Source: Sodiomyces alkalinus F11 (lineage: Eukaryota; Ascomycota; Sordariomycetes; Glomerellales; Plectosphaerellaceae). From it: a stretch of 64,000 bases of DNA. Location of the stretch: contig NW_021167085.1 in assembly GCF_003711515.1 (NCBI RefSeq), positions 807,649 through 871,648 on the forward strand, written 5' to 3'. Of this stretch, positions 24,582-37,163 are shown one piece after another. Each line of letters opens with the position of its first letter. Position 1 is the stretch's first letter. The notes beneath the pieces were generated by a model. It worked only from the letters and a program-made list of their open reading frames with translations. It had not been told where the DNA came from and ran no database searches. Position numbers and translations under genes: made by a program.

Positions 24582-27500
24582 GGCACCAAAGTGAGAACCG
24601 CGTCTTGCCGCGCGTGGTCTTGGTGAAAACTAATCGGGGCCCTTCCCGCAAATAATGAGATGCGAGAGGGCCGGTAGTTCAAGATGAGTACTTGGGTGAA
24701 TGGCAGGCACGATTCACGGTTGTGCCCGCTAAGCGAGTTGTGAAAGTCCACCAACTACAAAGCAAGGCCCATGGGGAAGGAAGCCTTGTGAACCGATTCT
24801 CGGCAATAAAGGCTATGGGCTGATATAAGAGTAGGAAGGGGGATGATGGTGAATCGGCTCTGAGCGTGTCGGTGATACAAGACGAGCTGAGCCCAGAAAA
24901 TCCGAGCGTAGGGTAAGTAGGTAAAGAATGATGGCAACGTAGGCCAGGAGATGGGCAGGGGTGGGAAAAGGGTAATGAAGGGCGAAGGGGCCGGGTTGAC
25001 CCTGAAGTGAATGGAGAGAATTTGGTTGAGCCGGGGGATAAAAACCCTTGGGATGCTACCCAGCATGAGGCCCGGAGAGTGTGACGGTGAGGTTCGGAAG
25101 ATATGAAGGAGGAAAAGAGGAAGAAGTTCAGAGAAGAAGACGGGATGGGGCCGACTCCTAGGCAAGGGAAGGGAAACGTCGAAGGTCCCTTCCCACTAAA
25201 GGTGCCCCGTCCCAGACTGGGGGTGGGAGGCGTCCGGTAGGCCCTCTGTTTTGGTGCTGATGGGGCCGCAGCAGGTACCGATCAGTTGCAGGAAAAGTGT
25301 CAGTACATGGTATTTCGAACTTATCTGCGCAGGCCTGACATGTCCAGAGGTATTGAAGACCTGACCAGGGTCGGCATGATACCGATGCTACCGGACCCAC
25401 CGAGTATCTCAGTACCCGCCCATGGCTCATCATTCGCTCCCCCAGATAGTACTCTCACACACACATGCCTTCACTTTCACCTCACCTCTTCGTCCTTCCT
25501 TCAACCAGAGGGTTCTGGCCTCCAAATTCCAACAATACCTCAATCTTGAAGGTTGTCGAGGACATTGTATTCTTGTACTCGACTTTGTCAAGCTTTTTCT
25601 CTCTACCATTCGCCTCATTCTGTTGTTGTACGTCGTCTATAATTTCCAGATTCTTTGCATTGCATCCTCCTCTCCTGTCCGCGTGTGCCGAATTCTCTTT
25701 CGCAACTCCGTAAAAGAAACGTTCCCTGGCTCCTTTTCATTTCTTTCCGCCTTTCATGCAGGTACATACATATATATACGGCCTCATTATTATTTCACTG
25801 CCCAGAGGAACATTAATGCGATATACCTTAGTTGACGGCAAGAGGAGGAACGGGGAAACCATGACACTACAGCTGTCCCCATTTCATGTCACAGGTACTC
25901 CGGAAGGGCCTAGACATATGTCGAGTCTATGGGTGACCGTGACGGCTGGAGAGGGATAGTAGGGGATTTCCCGCGTCATCTCTTCGTCGGCTCGAACTGC
26001 GGATACGCTTTGTTACCGACCATGTGGTGGATGTTCGTCGCCCCCGAACCTGATATACTTTCGGGGGCTGCTTTATCTTGTAACTAAGGTACTCTGCAAT
26101 TCGCACAATTGTATCTGTGCCGTGCCGGCAATGCCTCTCGCTTTATTTTGCTTTCCTATCATGCTTGACCTCTTGCTTACTATTCTCCCTATCTCCCCGT
26201 TTTCCTCTTCTCCCCTTTTCGATCTATTTCTCTCTCACTTGTCGTTGTTGCTCCTCCTGATGCCTATTATTACCGGTCGCGGGTGACCGAGTCGGAATCC
26301 CTTCTCTTACGCGTTGGGCGGGTAATGCAGGTAGCACTAACGTCGCGGCACTAATAAGGAGGCTTTCCCGGCGTTCTCTGCCACCAAACCCCCAACAGCA
26401 GCCGTCATATCCATTCCCTGGGCCCAAAGAATCCCTCCCCTCGGTTTGTCGCACCCTGGTCTACCGAGTAACAAAGCCGCCGAAACGTGTTTCTTGCCCC
26501 ATACATCGGTACCTACTTCGTACATACAACGTAAGGTACACTACATCACCACGGTACAAAATTACACGTCGGATTGGATGGGTCGTTGCCCCATCAATCT
26601 CCGCCCAACTGACTACCTCTGTACACTCTCGTTTGTTCCTCGAATATCCGTAAGCTTCGTATTCCGTGGTAGGGGATTAAAAAAACACCGTAGCTCGTCT
26701 GGGTTAGGCTTATTAGTCTGGCTAGACGAAGTTGACGTTATATTCTCTCTGGATTCTCTCTGGAATGCTCCCATGGATCTTGCATCGGTAGTGTCCGCAC
26801 TGGGCCGATAAACAGAAGTTTGATCGTATCCGCCCAGACGACCTGGGCGTAACCTCAGCGCTTCGATCCGTTCAGTCCCCCCGCCCATTAAGACCGCGGG
26901 CCCCTTCTCCAGTGCAAGGCTGCACAGTACAACATAGGTAAATAGTATCCGTAGGGTAGTTCCGTATCACTTTGGGCATGATCAGTCACGGGAGGGCTCA
27001 AAATGCGTTCGGATTCTTGGCCTCCTTCTCCCTTATACCCGTCCACTTACTGTTAATGATTTAGCGTCAACCCAAAATTTTCACACGGCCTACCTTGTTT
27101 TGGTCCAAAACCCTTGCTTCCTGCGGGTCTCCCCGTCTCCCTTTGGCCCCTCAAACATCACCTCTTCAAGACGTCTCCTCAAAGCCCTCGTTCTCGTATA
27201 ATCGTTCGGGGTTAGAAGCAACCTTTGGTAAGGTTGAACGTTCTCCTCATCGTAAGCTAGACTTCACTTCCAATACAAGGCAAAACATCCTTTCAGGTTC
27301 GCCCCATTTACACACCAGAAATTTAGGGCTATGTCTGCAGCGATCGAACACCAATGCACATCCGGACCTCATTACCGCATATCTAGCGCCAGTCAGGATA
27401 TCTGGTACATATGTATACCGTACATGGTCTTGTCTCCGCTTCTAGCCAGACATATTCCCCGAGATTATTTCTTCGAGAAAATCCAAGTCTCAATTATCGC

Positions 27501-29347
27501 CGCTGATGATGCGACACAACAGATTCTACTGGGCCGATGATCAATGATGAAGAGACGAGATATTAATTGCTTTTGTATCGTTTTCCTTGCCTTCTCACAC
27601 AGAGGGCTTTGGGATGTTAATGCGCCGTTAAAGTCGTGGATGGGTTCCGAAAACAATCATGTGCGTAGGTGGGTCTTGGTGCTGGCGTCTGACAGATAAT
27701 CTTCGTCTGCTCGGAATTACGAATAATGACCCTAAAAGAGCCCTGGGCTATGACGGAGTATCAAGTACAAAGGACAATCGAGTGACTAAAAAGGGCATCG
27801 TCCATCGTCCATCACGAAAAGATCGCGAACATTACGGATATATCTCTGTACACTACATCGTCCAGGGGTTTGCCACCACATTTGGTGACAATATTCCAAG
27901 CTTATCACAAGTGGCTGGGGGATTGGGCTAAGGAAGAACGGTGCGTGTTGATGACTAATTAAAGAAAAAACCGCTGACCATGCTCACTCGTTCCCGCGCC
28001 AGACTCATACCGTCATATCTGTAATGATGGGTGAAATGGCCCCAAAAGAAGACAGGCTTCTTCATGACAAAATTCGAGTAACTTTTGTGAGTGGAATACG
28101 ACGTTCCAGGGTTGTGAAGTTGCTTCTTTTCATCGGCTTAAATGGTCGCAAGTCGGTATCAAGTCGATTCTTCAACATGTGGTTATAACATCAGAGCTAG
28201 CCGAGCGTATGGGGGAATTCTCCATGCTTGCGGCCAAAACGAAATCATTGCCAGTCTCTTTAGGATATGACTGCTGGAATTCATATTGATGGACTGGGAT
28301 AACCACTTCGCGAGGCGCCGGGATTGAGGGTGACCACTCTCTATTTCGAATATGTCGGATGAAGAGACGATAGACCATGGAAGGATTCATCGTGAGGAGA
28401 CGCCATCTCTTCACTTTTGCAGCAACCAATTTGCTGTTCGGTGTTTTTTTTGTTTACAAAAAAAAAGTTGGTGTCGTTTTGTCGCATGTCTTCGTCGTTG
28501 CTTTTTGATATCATCACTAAGTTGACAGGAGGGGTGGCTTTAGATGGACTACACACGTACAGTCATCTCTCTATTCACACACATAAAAAAACCGAACCGG
28601 CTTACATCCGTTAAATGCCTGATATCAAATGTTCTCATCGAAAAGTAAGATCAATAAAGCCTACCTATTATCGCCTTATCCACCGGGCAGAGAATGGAGA
28701 GCGATCAGAGACAACCAAAGGGACACGGCAGAGGTGTCGTTTTCACCACCATTACTAATAAGCCAACGATCAACCGGGATTCGTCCGTCGCCCATCACCA
28801 ATCGTTCGGAGACCACGCAGCATGACCGCCCGTCATCTGCGAGAAATATATGGGTCTACCCATCCTTACTTCGGCCCCACTAATCTTGTTCCGCTACACG
28901 CCAACCTCGTGTCGCTGCCCCGAGGTTCACGATTCTTCGTGGGTAAATGCCGGCTTTTCTTTAGTGGCTAGGGACCTTAGTGCTCCCGCCTACGCTCGAG
29001 CCCAGCCCCACAGCCACCGCCAATCATCGTCCAGAGTGGAAGGAAGTCAAGATAATCACATGATCTCGCGTCTCTCATGATCCACTAAGCCGTTGCCTTG
29101 ACGCGGTTCGTTGCGTCCCTTGCATTTCACCCAAATTACCTTGCCTAATAAGGTAGGCATGCAGCCCACTTCCGTCCGGCTTCGACTTGCTTTGACAGTC
29201 ACACAATGCCGGGACCTTTCTTTATATTTGCACACATCTTGTACGCTTGCTACCTAGTTCGACACACCCCCATGACCTGCCGGAGCCGAGCGCCTGCAAT
29301 CATCTGGCGTTGGCAACGTCAACTTCCCCACTCCCAAGTCTCTTGCT
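24582..29347. other. Gene-free divergent interval, SNT2 / helicase
   Basis: About 4.8 kb between two divergent start codons, long for this compact gene neighbourhood. No reading frame shows recognisable motifs or fungal coding character, and no tRNA-like arm was found by eye. A half TAAGGTAC motif occurs near 26,531 and a related one near 29,130-29,155. It may hold long 5' leaders, a noncoding RNA or a decayed gene; the sequence alone does not decide. Confidence 0.45.
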
Positions 29348-32300
29348 ATGGCCGGCATCAATGGCGTTTGGCATAAGACGTCGGTCCAGGCGGTTTATGA
29401 GCAGCGAGAGAGCTATTCAACCACCTCTCTCGCTGGCCAGAAGCGTGCCTATTCCACCGAGGAGCCCCCCCTGTTTTCTCGACCCTCAGTCCCCGCCGTG
29501 ACGCGATCTGCCAGCCTTCCAAGCGGCCTGCCGCGTCTCACTGCCAGCTCGGTTACGAGTCATGGGGCCGCTCTAGACAACCACCCGTCTGAATACTCTC
29601 AAAGGAAGGCGATTCAATCGACTCCCACCAGCACGATAGACCCTTTTCTCTCTCTCAGCCATCCAACGTATGCTCTCTCTGGGCCCCTGGTTGAGAACTT
29701 GGCTAGCCTTGGCATTAAGAGCATCTATCCATGGCAGAAATCTTGCCTGCTGGCACCCGGTCTACTGACCGGAGAAAAGAATCTCGTCTACAGTGCTCCC
29801 ACCGGTGGCGGGAAGTCCCTGGTCGCCGATGGTGAGTCCAGAGTCCAATACCATATCCTCCTAGCCCTAGCCTTGAGTATCGTGCTGAGAAGTCGTCAGT
29901 TCTCATGTTGAAGAGAGTTCTCGAGGAGAAGGGGGCCAAAGCAATTCTCGTTCTGCCTTATGTTGCCCTTGTCCAGGAGAAGGTTCGCTGGCTGCGGAAC
30001 CTCGCGGCTGGACTGACCAAATGCGTGGATTCCGCCGATGACGATGACAATAAGCGGGTGTGGAGACGGCGAGCCGATGATAACACGGTTCGCGTCGTTG
30101 GCTTCTTTGGCGGCGGCAAAGTTAAAGCAACCTGGGCCGACTTTGACGTTGGAGTTTGCACAATAGAAAAGGCAAGAAATCCCTCGGTTGCCTCTATTGT
30201 TGACCGCGCTTCCAAGGCTGACAACGTACGATAAAGGCAAACTCTCTATTAAACACGGCCATTGATGACTATTCCGTCAAGGATCTTAAAATCGTAGTTC
30301 TTGATGAGCTGCATATGATAGATGACGACCATCGAGGCTATCTAATGGAACTCATGGCCACGAAGCTGCTTACTCTTCCCCAGAGAATCCAGATTGTCGG
30401 CATGAGCGCAACTCTTTCTGTTCGTACCGCCCGATTCGCCTTTGTGCCTGGTGTCCGTTGCTGAACTGGCAATTTCCTGCCCAGATTATCAAACTGCTCT
30501 CCAGTTGGCTTGGTGCCCACTCGTACGAGACGCGATACAAACCGGTTCCGATCGAGGAGCATCTCGTGTACGAGAGCCATGTGTATCCGGCCGCGACGAC
30601 GAGCGACCTCTTAAAAACCGTCAGTAAACTCAACGCGGCCCTCGATGCCACTCAGCACATGAACGCCATCAAACGTATCGAGTCCTCCACTCACCGGGAA
30701 TTGAAGGATCCTGTGCTGAATGCCGTTGTTGCACTTGCGAACGAGACGGCTAGGGCAGGCTATGGCGTGCTCGTCTTTGCGGGCAGTCGTGGAGGTTGTG
30801 AATCCGACGCCAGGCTGATAGCCAGAGTTATGCCCCAGCCAGATGAAATAGATGCGGGCCTCGTGGACAAGCGGGTTGATCTCCTGGTGGAGCTACGCAG
30901 TCTCTCTACGGGTCTGGATCCCGTTCTTGAAGAAACTATCCCCTCTGGGGTCGCGTTTCATCGTGAGTATTGAGAGGCCTTCCCCGTGTACGACCTATAC
31001 TAAGTTTGGTGCAGATGTTCGTCTTCTCTTGACCCATTCCGATCCCTTGACACCTCTAACTCTCCATAGGCTGGACTCACGACGGAAGAACGCGAGCTCA
31101 TCGCGACAGCATACGACAACGGCGTACTAAAGGTCTGCGTAGCCACATGCAGCCTTGCTGCGGGTATCAACCTGTAGGTCATCCCTCTGCAAGAGGAATC
31201 TTCCAGTTGCTCATTTTCTTTTTCGTTTTTTTCTCTCTCAGGCCTGCTCGAAGGGTGATCCTGCACAACGCCCGCATGGGGCGTGATTTCGTCGGACCTT
31301 CGATGCTTCGACAAATGCGCGGACGAGCTGGACGAAAAGGAAAAGACGAAATTGGCGAGACGTTTCTCTGCTGTCGTAAAAACGATCTCGAGCAAGTTGT
31401 GGATCTTATGCATGCGGATCTTCCTCAGATTTCAAGTTGTCTGAATACAGACAAGCAACGTATCCAAAGGTAATACTGCTTCTCGGTTTTGGTGTTTTGA
31501 AAATGACTTCTCCTTAACATATTCGGGCCAGGGCACTACTCGAAGTCATTGCTATTCGACTAGCCACCAGTCGAGATACCATAGACGAATATGCCGCAAA
31601 GACTCTGTTGGCTGCATCAGGAGACCTCGGCCTGGTTCGGGCGTGCATTGAAACCAGCTTGGACAATCTTTTAACGCTGGGCTTCGTCACCAGGGATTCT
31701 GCCGATAATTACTCGGCGACTCAGCTAGGCAAAGCTATTGTGGCATCTGCCCTTGACCCGGACGACGGTATCTTCATTCACCAAGAGCTCGAACGGGCCT
31801 TACGAGGCTTCGTCATGGATGGGGATATGCATCTCTTGTATATGTTCACGCCCGTCCAAGATTTCGGTATCAACGTCAACTGGAGGGTATTCCGGAACGA
31901 AATGGAGGCGCTTGACGATAGTGGGCACCGGGTCATTGGCTTCCTGGGCATTAAACGAGCCGTAATAAACCGGATGTATGTGCCCTTCTAACCCAACGGG
32001 AGGGCCGGTCGGGAGGGGTTTTTTGTTTCTTTTTTTCTCACGTTGACCTGGGCGTTTCAGGGTCCACGGCGGCGCCCCGAAGGAATCGACACCGGAGGAA
32101 GAGCAGGTGATGCGGGTGTACCGTCGATTCTATCTTGCTCTCCAGCTACGTGACCTATGCAACGAGATGCCGATTCACGTTGTCGCCCGCAAGTACGACG
32201 TTCCTCGGGGGACGGTCCAAACGCTTTCTCAAACATGCCATGGGTTCGGAGCCGGCATGATCAAGTTCTGTGAGCAAATGGGCTGGGGGTAAGGATCCCG

Positions 32301-32862
32301 AAACGATGGTCCTCGCCGGTACAACTTTTGGAGTAACTGATTCTCCTTTTTCAGGATCATGGCCGCCGCATTGGATCATTTCTCAGACCGGCTCAGAGCG
32401 GGTGCGAGGGCAGATTTGTTAGATCTAGCGAAGATTACGTTCATCAAGAGCAGGACAGCGTAAGTCGCCATTTCCGGTAGCGGTCGATGCCTTGCCCCCT
32501 TGCCTCTGACCTTGGCCAACTAGACGTGTATTCTGGGAGAATGGGTTCCGAAGCGTGGCCGCTGTCGCCAACGCGGACCCCAAAGAACTAATACCCATTC
32601 TGATGCAAGTATGCTCGGTCCACTGTTCTATGCTATGAGGAGATTCTTGGAGACTCAATATTCTCACAGGCCCAGCCAAGCAAGGTGCGCATCAAGGCTC
32701 AGGAGAGCATCAAGTACGAGGACAAGCTTCTTGCCAAAGCCCAAGTCATCTCCAATTCGGCGAACAGGATCTGGCGTAAGTTCGACATCTCGCTTCCCGG
32801 GAAAATAAAGGCACAGCTGATACTCTGTAGAACTCCAAATGCAACAGGATTTAGAAGAATAG
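29348..32862 (+). CDS. HELQ/PolQ-helicase-like Ski2-family DNA helicase
   Basis: Likely a nuclear 3'-5' DNA helicase for repair of stalled forks or crosslinks, as HELQ and the helicase half of Pol theta are. Exons: 29348-29831, 29900-30171, 30237-30419, 30485-30962, 31015-31016, 31070-31173, 31242-31469, 31532-31975, 32061-32288, 32355-32459, 32524-32608, 32670-32775, 32831-32862; 916 residues. Motifs: Walker A YSAPTGGGKS (about 150-158), CTIEKANSLLN, DELH box (about 275), VGMSATLS, FHHAGLTTEERE (about 472), CSLAAGINLPARRVI and QMRGRAGRKG (about 531), then a winged-helix/helical C-terminal part. Intron 2 has a GC donor (AAG|GCAAGA). The 2-nt exon 5 is inferred: it is the only splicing I found that keeps frame and yields HHAGL. 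No polymerase domain follows. If exon 5 is wrong, the gene is frameshifted there. Confidence 0.85.
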
Positions 32863-33333
32863 ATCAGACATATAGGTTCATGTGGTTCTATTTTATTGGG
32901 AGGGAATTGGCTCGGACAAACATTGTTTACCAGGGGTCACGATATCTGCGACATTGACCATCCATCTCTCGCTGGGCTCTTGAGACGGGGGACATGGGTC
33001 CAGAGGCGTTCCCGGTATATATAAATCATACTGTGATCGCGGGAGGGGCCTGCAGCCCATAATATATCTACGGTCCAACGTCGATTAAAGCAACAGATGG
33101 GTTTGTAATAGAACCTTTGTGGAATACTTTAGACCGACATTTCTCTCTTAAATGACCATGCTGCTTCAAAATCTAAAAGACAAGAAAATCATCCCTCCCA
33201 TGCTTTTAGAACCCCTTTCCCCCATACACCCCCCCACCTCATATTGGTATCATATCATCATGTACCCTGTCTCCAATGCCATATGCCCATGGGGCACTGC
33301 TTCACAACAAGGGAGTTAGGTCCGCCTAGTCTA
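32863..33333. other. Convergent 3' region, helicase / ade2
   Basis: About 470 bases between two 3' ends; no gene or structured RNA is evident. Confidence 0.45.
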
Positions 33334-35280
33334 TCACTTCTTCTCTAGGTACGCCTTCCAGCCAATCTCCTGAAGTCTAGCCGCCTTACCCTCCACCTCC
33401 TCGCCCATGCCCTTCATGTAGGCAGCCATGGCGTCCCTGTAGGCGGGGTCCGTCGCGCCCAAGATCTTGACCGCGAGCAGGGCAGCGTTGGTCGAATTGT
33501 TGATACCGACGGTGGCGACGGGGCATCCGCGCGGCATCTGCACAATGCTCAGCAAGCTGTCGTGGCCGTCGAGGTGGGTCGCCTTGACGGGGACACCGAT
33601 GACCGGCACGGTGGTCTCGGATGCCAGCATGCCGGGGAGGTGAGCGGCGCCGCCGGCCGCGGCGATGAGCACGCGGACGCCGCGGCGGGCGGCCGACTGG
33701 CCCAGTTCGACCATGCGGTGTGGTGTCCGGTGGGCGGAGGTGATGGTGAAGTCGTAGGGGACGCGGAAGCGCTCGAGGATCTCGAATGCGCCCTTGAGGA
33801 CGGGGAGGTCGGAGTCGGATCCCATGGTCACTACCACTAGGGGCGCGGAGGGGTCGCGGGAGGATGACGAGGACGAGGAGGACGAGGAAGAGGAGGACGA
33901 GGGGGCAGCTGCTGGCGTATCGCTTGGCCGTAGCTGAGCGGATGCGGCATCGAGACGGCCTTGGCGGATGTGGTCCACCTCCTGGACGAGGGGTGCCACG
34001 AGTTGCTCGAGATCGGTATCGGGAGCGTAGGCGGTGGCGGTGATATGGCCAATTTTCCGGCCAGGTTTCGACGTCTTGCCATACTGGTGCAGGAAAATGT
34101 CCATCTGGTCGTCGTAGAGCGACGCGGACAGGTCAGCGAGGGCTTCGTGAGAATCCTCGCGTGCGCCGCCGAGGATGTTCAGCATGATGGCGCTGGAGAC
34201 TCGAGGCTGGAGTTTGAGGGAGCGGGGGAGAATGTCGAGGATGGAGCAAAGCTGGGCTTTAAACTGAGACATATAGGGGACAGCCTCAATGGTGTAGTGG
34301 CCCGAGTTGTGTATTCGAGGTGCGACCTCGTTTACCTCGATGCTTGCTACAAGCAGATGGTAAGTAGGGGACGACGACGACGACGACGACTTTTACATAT
34401 TATTCATCCGTGGTGAATTTTTGAAAAAGGGTGGCCACATACCATCTTCCAGGAGGAACATCTCCACGGCAAAGACGCCTCTGCCCTTGAGAGTCTTGAC
34501 AACACCAGCGGCCACACCTCTCGCCTTCTCGCAAACATCTGCAGGGACCTTCCGTGGAGGGTAGTAAACCTTGGTGCAGACACTATCCTCGTGGATGGTC
34601 TCTACAGTTGGGTATGTATATATGTCGCGCAGCCGTCCCTCGTCGTCTTCGGTCCTGACGACGACAACGGCCAACTCCTTGACGAAGGGCACCCACTTCT
34701 CGGCATACAAGGGCAATTTGCCCATGACGTTCACTGCCTCCTCAAAGTCCTGCACTCCGCTCACTTTAAAGTTGCCCCTGCCGTCATAGGACCCTTTGCG
34801 GGCCTTGAGCATGAACGGGAAGCCGAAGCGCTCGTAGGACTCCCGCAAGGCGTCCAGCATGGAGGGCCTAGACTCGATAGCCATCTGTGGGGCAACGGGC
34901 AGTCCAGCCTGTGAGAAGTGCTCCTTCTGCAAGAACTTGTCTTGGATGAGGCGAATGGTCTCCCAAGAAGGATGGACGGGGATCTTCTTGACGGTACCGG
35001 GACCCGTGGTGACGCCCTTGGTAGCGATCTCCTCGAGGATGTCGGTATTGACGTGCTCGATCTCGATGGTGAGGACGTCACATCGGGCGGCGAGCTCCCG
35101 GATTTTTTCTGGGTCCTTGAATGAGCCGGTAACGTGCTTTGCGTTCTGGTTGACCTGTTTGGCGGGACAATTGGCCTCGTCGAGAATCACAATTTCGATG
35201 CCGAGGGGGCCAGCGGCTTCGCAAAGCATGCGGCCGAGCTGACCACCCCCGAGAAGTCCAATGACCGGTTTTTTGGGCAT
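33334..35280 (-). CDS. ade2: Phosphoribosylaminoimidazole carboxylase (AIR carboxylase)
   Basis: Carboxylates AIR to CAIR in de novo purine synthesis (cytosol). Exons 35280-34443 and 34346-33334 give 616 residues. The N-terminal PurK-like part begins PVIGLLGGGQLGRMLCEAA, and its ATP-grasp region includes FPFMLKARKGSYDGRGNF. The exon junction gives LLEDASIEVNEVAPRIHNSG, a standard Ade2 sequence, which fixes the splice sites. The C-terminal PurE-like part starts near residue 453 with VTMGSDSDLPVLKG and has SAHRTPHRM and AAGGAAHLPGM. Between the two lies a serine homopolymer of about 14 residues, an unusual linker probably of repeat-expansion origin. The 96-nt intron contains a short GAC-type microsatellite near 34,371-34,390. 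Loss of this enzyme in yeasts gives red colonies, as general family knowledge. Confidence 0.96.
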
Positions 35281-36177
35281 AGTGTCTGTCGTTATCGCTC
35301 TTGTTCCGGCAGATGGGGTATGGGTTTTTCGGTTTTCTCGGACGGGAGCCCCTGAGACGCTGGACGACTCAATCTCGCAGTTGAGGACGTCGGCCCTTGT
35401 GAATTTATTTCATGACTGAAATGCGCGGTTAGTCATATGAGAAATTATTCTGCCGCCTTCTCGTTATCGGTCTATATATCGAAAGCGGTGAATGTTTTGC
35501 ACCAAACCCAATGACGTATTTCGTCAGTACCCCACCATTTCCTCTTTACACGTGTACCTTATCGATGGATACTCGTTATCGATTGGATCGATCTTCTCCT
35601 GTGTGGTCCATGGAGATGCGACCAAGTAAGGTACCTACCTTAATTCGGAATACACCATAAATAAGACTTTTCGGAAACATCACGCGGCACAGTCAAGTTG
35701 TATATTTTTGCTTCGTTCGATCTTTCGAGCCGAATTACCGACAACGTATGCCGACACAGACCACCATTGTGACTTGACCAGTGGAGATCTCGGGACTTCA
35801 TGTATCTATCCATCACCCTTTTTACGCACCACGGGGCGCGGCATGTCCATGCTATGTAAACTTGCGTTTCCGGTGATATGGTTCACAAATGTGTGCTGCC
35901 TTTCGGCTGCTTCCAAGTCGCAAGATAGGAAATACGGTCCCATCGAGCTTCAGGACGTTGGCCTTGAGGGAGCGAAGTGCTGCTATAATCCTGGTCATGA
36001 ACATTCGTTCGCCTTGCGCCGCATAAGGTAGACACCACTGAAGTATAGGTATACACGACAAACCGCTGCTGTATTTCCAGTTAAACCATTGCAGTGGACT
36101 CATTTGACCCGTTTCGAGGTAAGCACGAGAGAGCCGCTCACTTACACCCCGAACCGACATCCAGGAGTCCCGCCTCT
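35281..36177. other. Intergenic region upstream of ade2
   Basis: About 900 bases between the ade2 start and the pectate lyase stop, both on the minus strand. A TAAGGTACCTA copy of the recurrent motif lies at 35,627-35,637, followed by a second arm CCTTAATT. Presumably the ade2 promoter; no gene is supported. Confidence 0.5.
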
Positions 36178-37163
36178 TCAGCAGGGGCGGACCTTCTGAG
36201 GAGAGCAGCCACCCGCACAGCCATCGTAGATCCAGCATGCCTGACTGGCATCGGTACAGACATTGACAAGCGTCGCAGTGTCGCCAAATGCCTCGTTGAT
36301 AGCAACGACCTCGCCGCCGTTCCAGGCCGTGACACCTTCGACATAGACGTTGCGCTTGCACTGCGAGCTGCACTGTAGAATGGTGCGGACCCAATTTTAG
36401 CACGATCCGGTCAAAGAAATTGTTCAGAGAAGAAAATGTGGATGGGCCAAAGGTGAAGGGGGGAAAGGGGAGAGGGGAGAGGGGAGAAGCAAAGGGGGGT
36501 AATACGTTGCCGCACGAGCGGTAGACCTTTCCGTAGTCTTCCGCGTAGAAATTGATGATCTGAACAGAATAACCAGTCAGCTAGCACCGCAACCCTTCAT
36601 ACTTTGGGCTCCAGACCAGTGCTTGGAAACTCACATTCACAGTGCCGCAGCCGTTGTGCTGGATGATCTTGTCGTCGGCATGGTACGCGCCTCCTCCGAT
36701 AATCCACGTATGATCGCCATCCCTGTCATTCTTCTGTTGTCATTCGCGATATGATCAGTAATGCCCCGGCCCGTCCTGTTCAGTAGTTTATACGACATAC
36801 CACAGAGATGGCATCCTCGCAGACATCCTCGAACCAGACAAACTCGAGAGTGCAGGGGCCGTCGCAGTGGACGCCTTCGGCCTGGTTGGCCCCGATGACG
36901 ACGTTCCGCAGGGTAGCGCCGCGGCGGAGATAGAAGACCGCGTCTCGCCAGTCACCTTCGGCCTGCTCGTTGCAGGCACCCGGACCGCGGTCGTACCGCG
37001 CCCAACCGCCATCGAAGACTTGTCCCGCAGCGACTTCGATTACCTGCGGGTTGGAGTGGTGCCCTGTGGCGACGGGGACGCCGCCTTCGTGGCCCAGGCA
37101 AGCCAGAGACGCCGGGAGGGCAACGAGAAGAGCCGCTAGGGCGAGCCTGGGAATTGGAAGCAT
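36178..37163 (-). CDS. Secreted pectate lyase, polysaccharide lyase family 3
   Basis: Cleaves polygalacturonate by beta-elimination outside the cell. Exons 37163-36801, 36733-36635, 36559-36506 and 36372-36178 give 236 residues, the usual PL3 size. Residues 1-21 ([21 protein letters not shown]) form a clear signal peptide. The single-domain beta-helix shows [28 protein letters not shown], then [26 protein letters not shown] joined to [10 protein letters not shown], and a Cys-rich C terminus [13 protein letters not shown]. All three introns are phase 0 with GT-AG ends. The cysteines imply several disulfides. It lies 1 kb upstream of an S33 hydrolase on the same strand and about 3 kb from the transposon block. 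The family call is confident; metal and substrate residues were not assigned individually. Confidence 0.93.

Noticed and set aside
24755..25433. Small frames upstream of SNT2
   Set aside because: Low-complexity and without motifs; no splice pattern joins them into a sensible protein.
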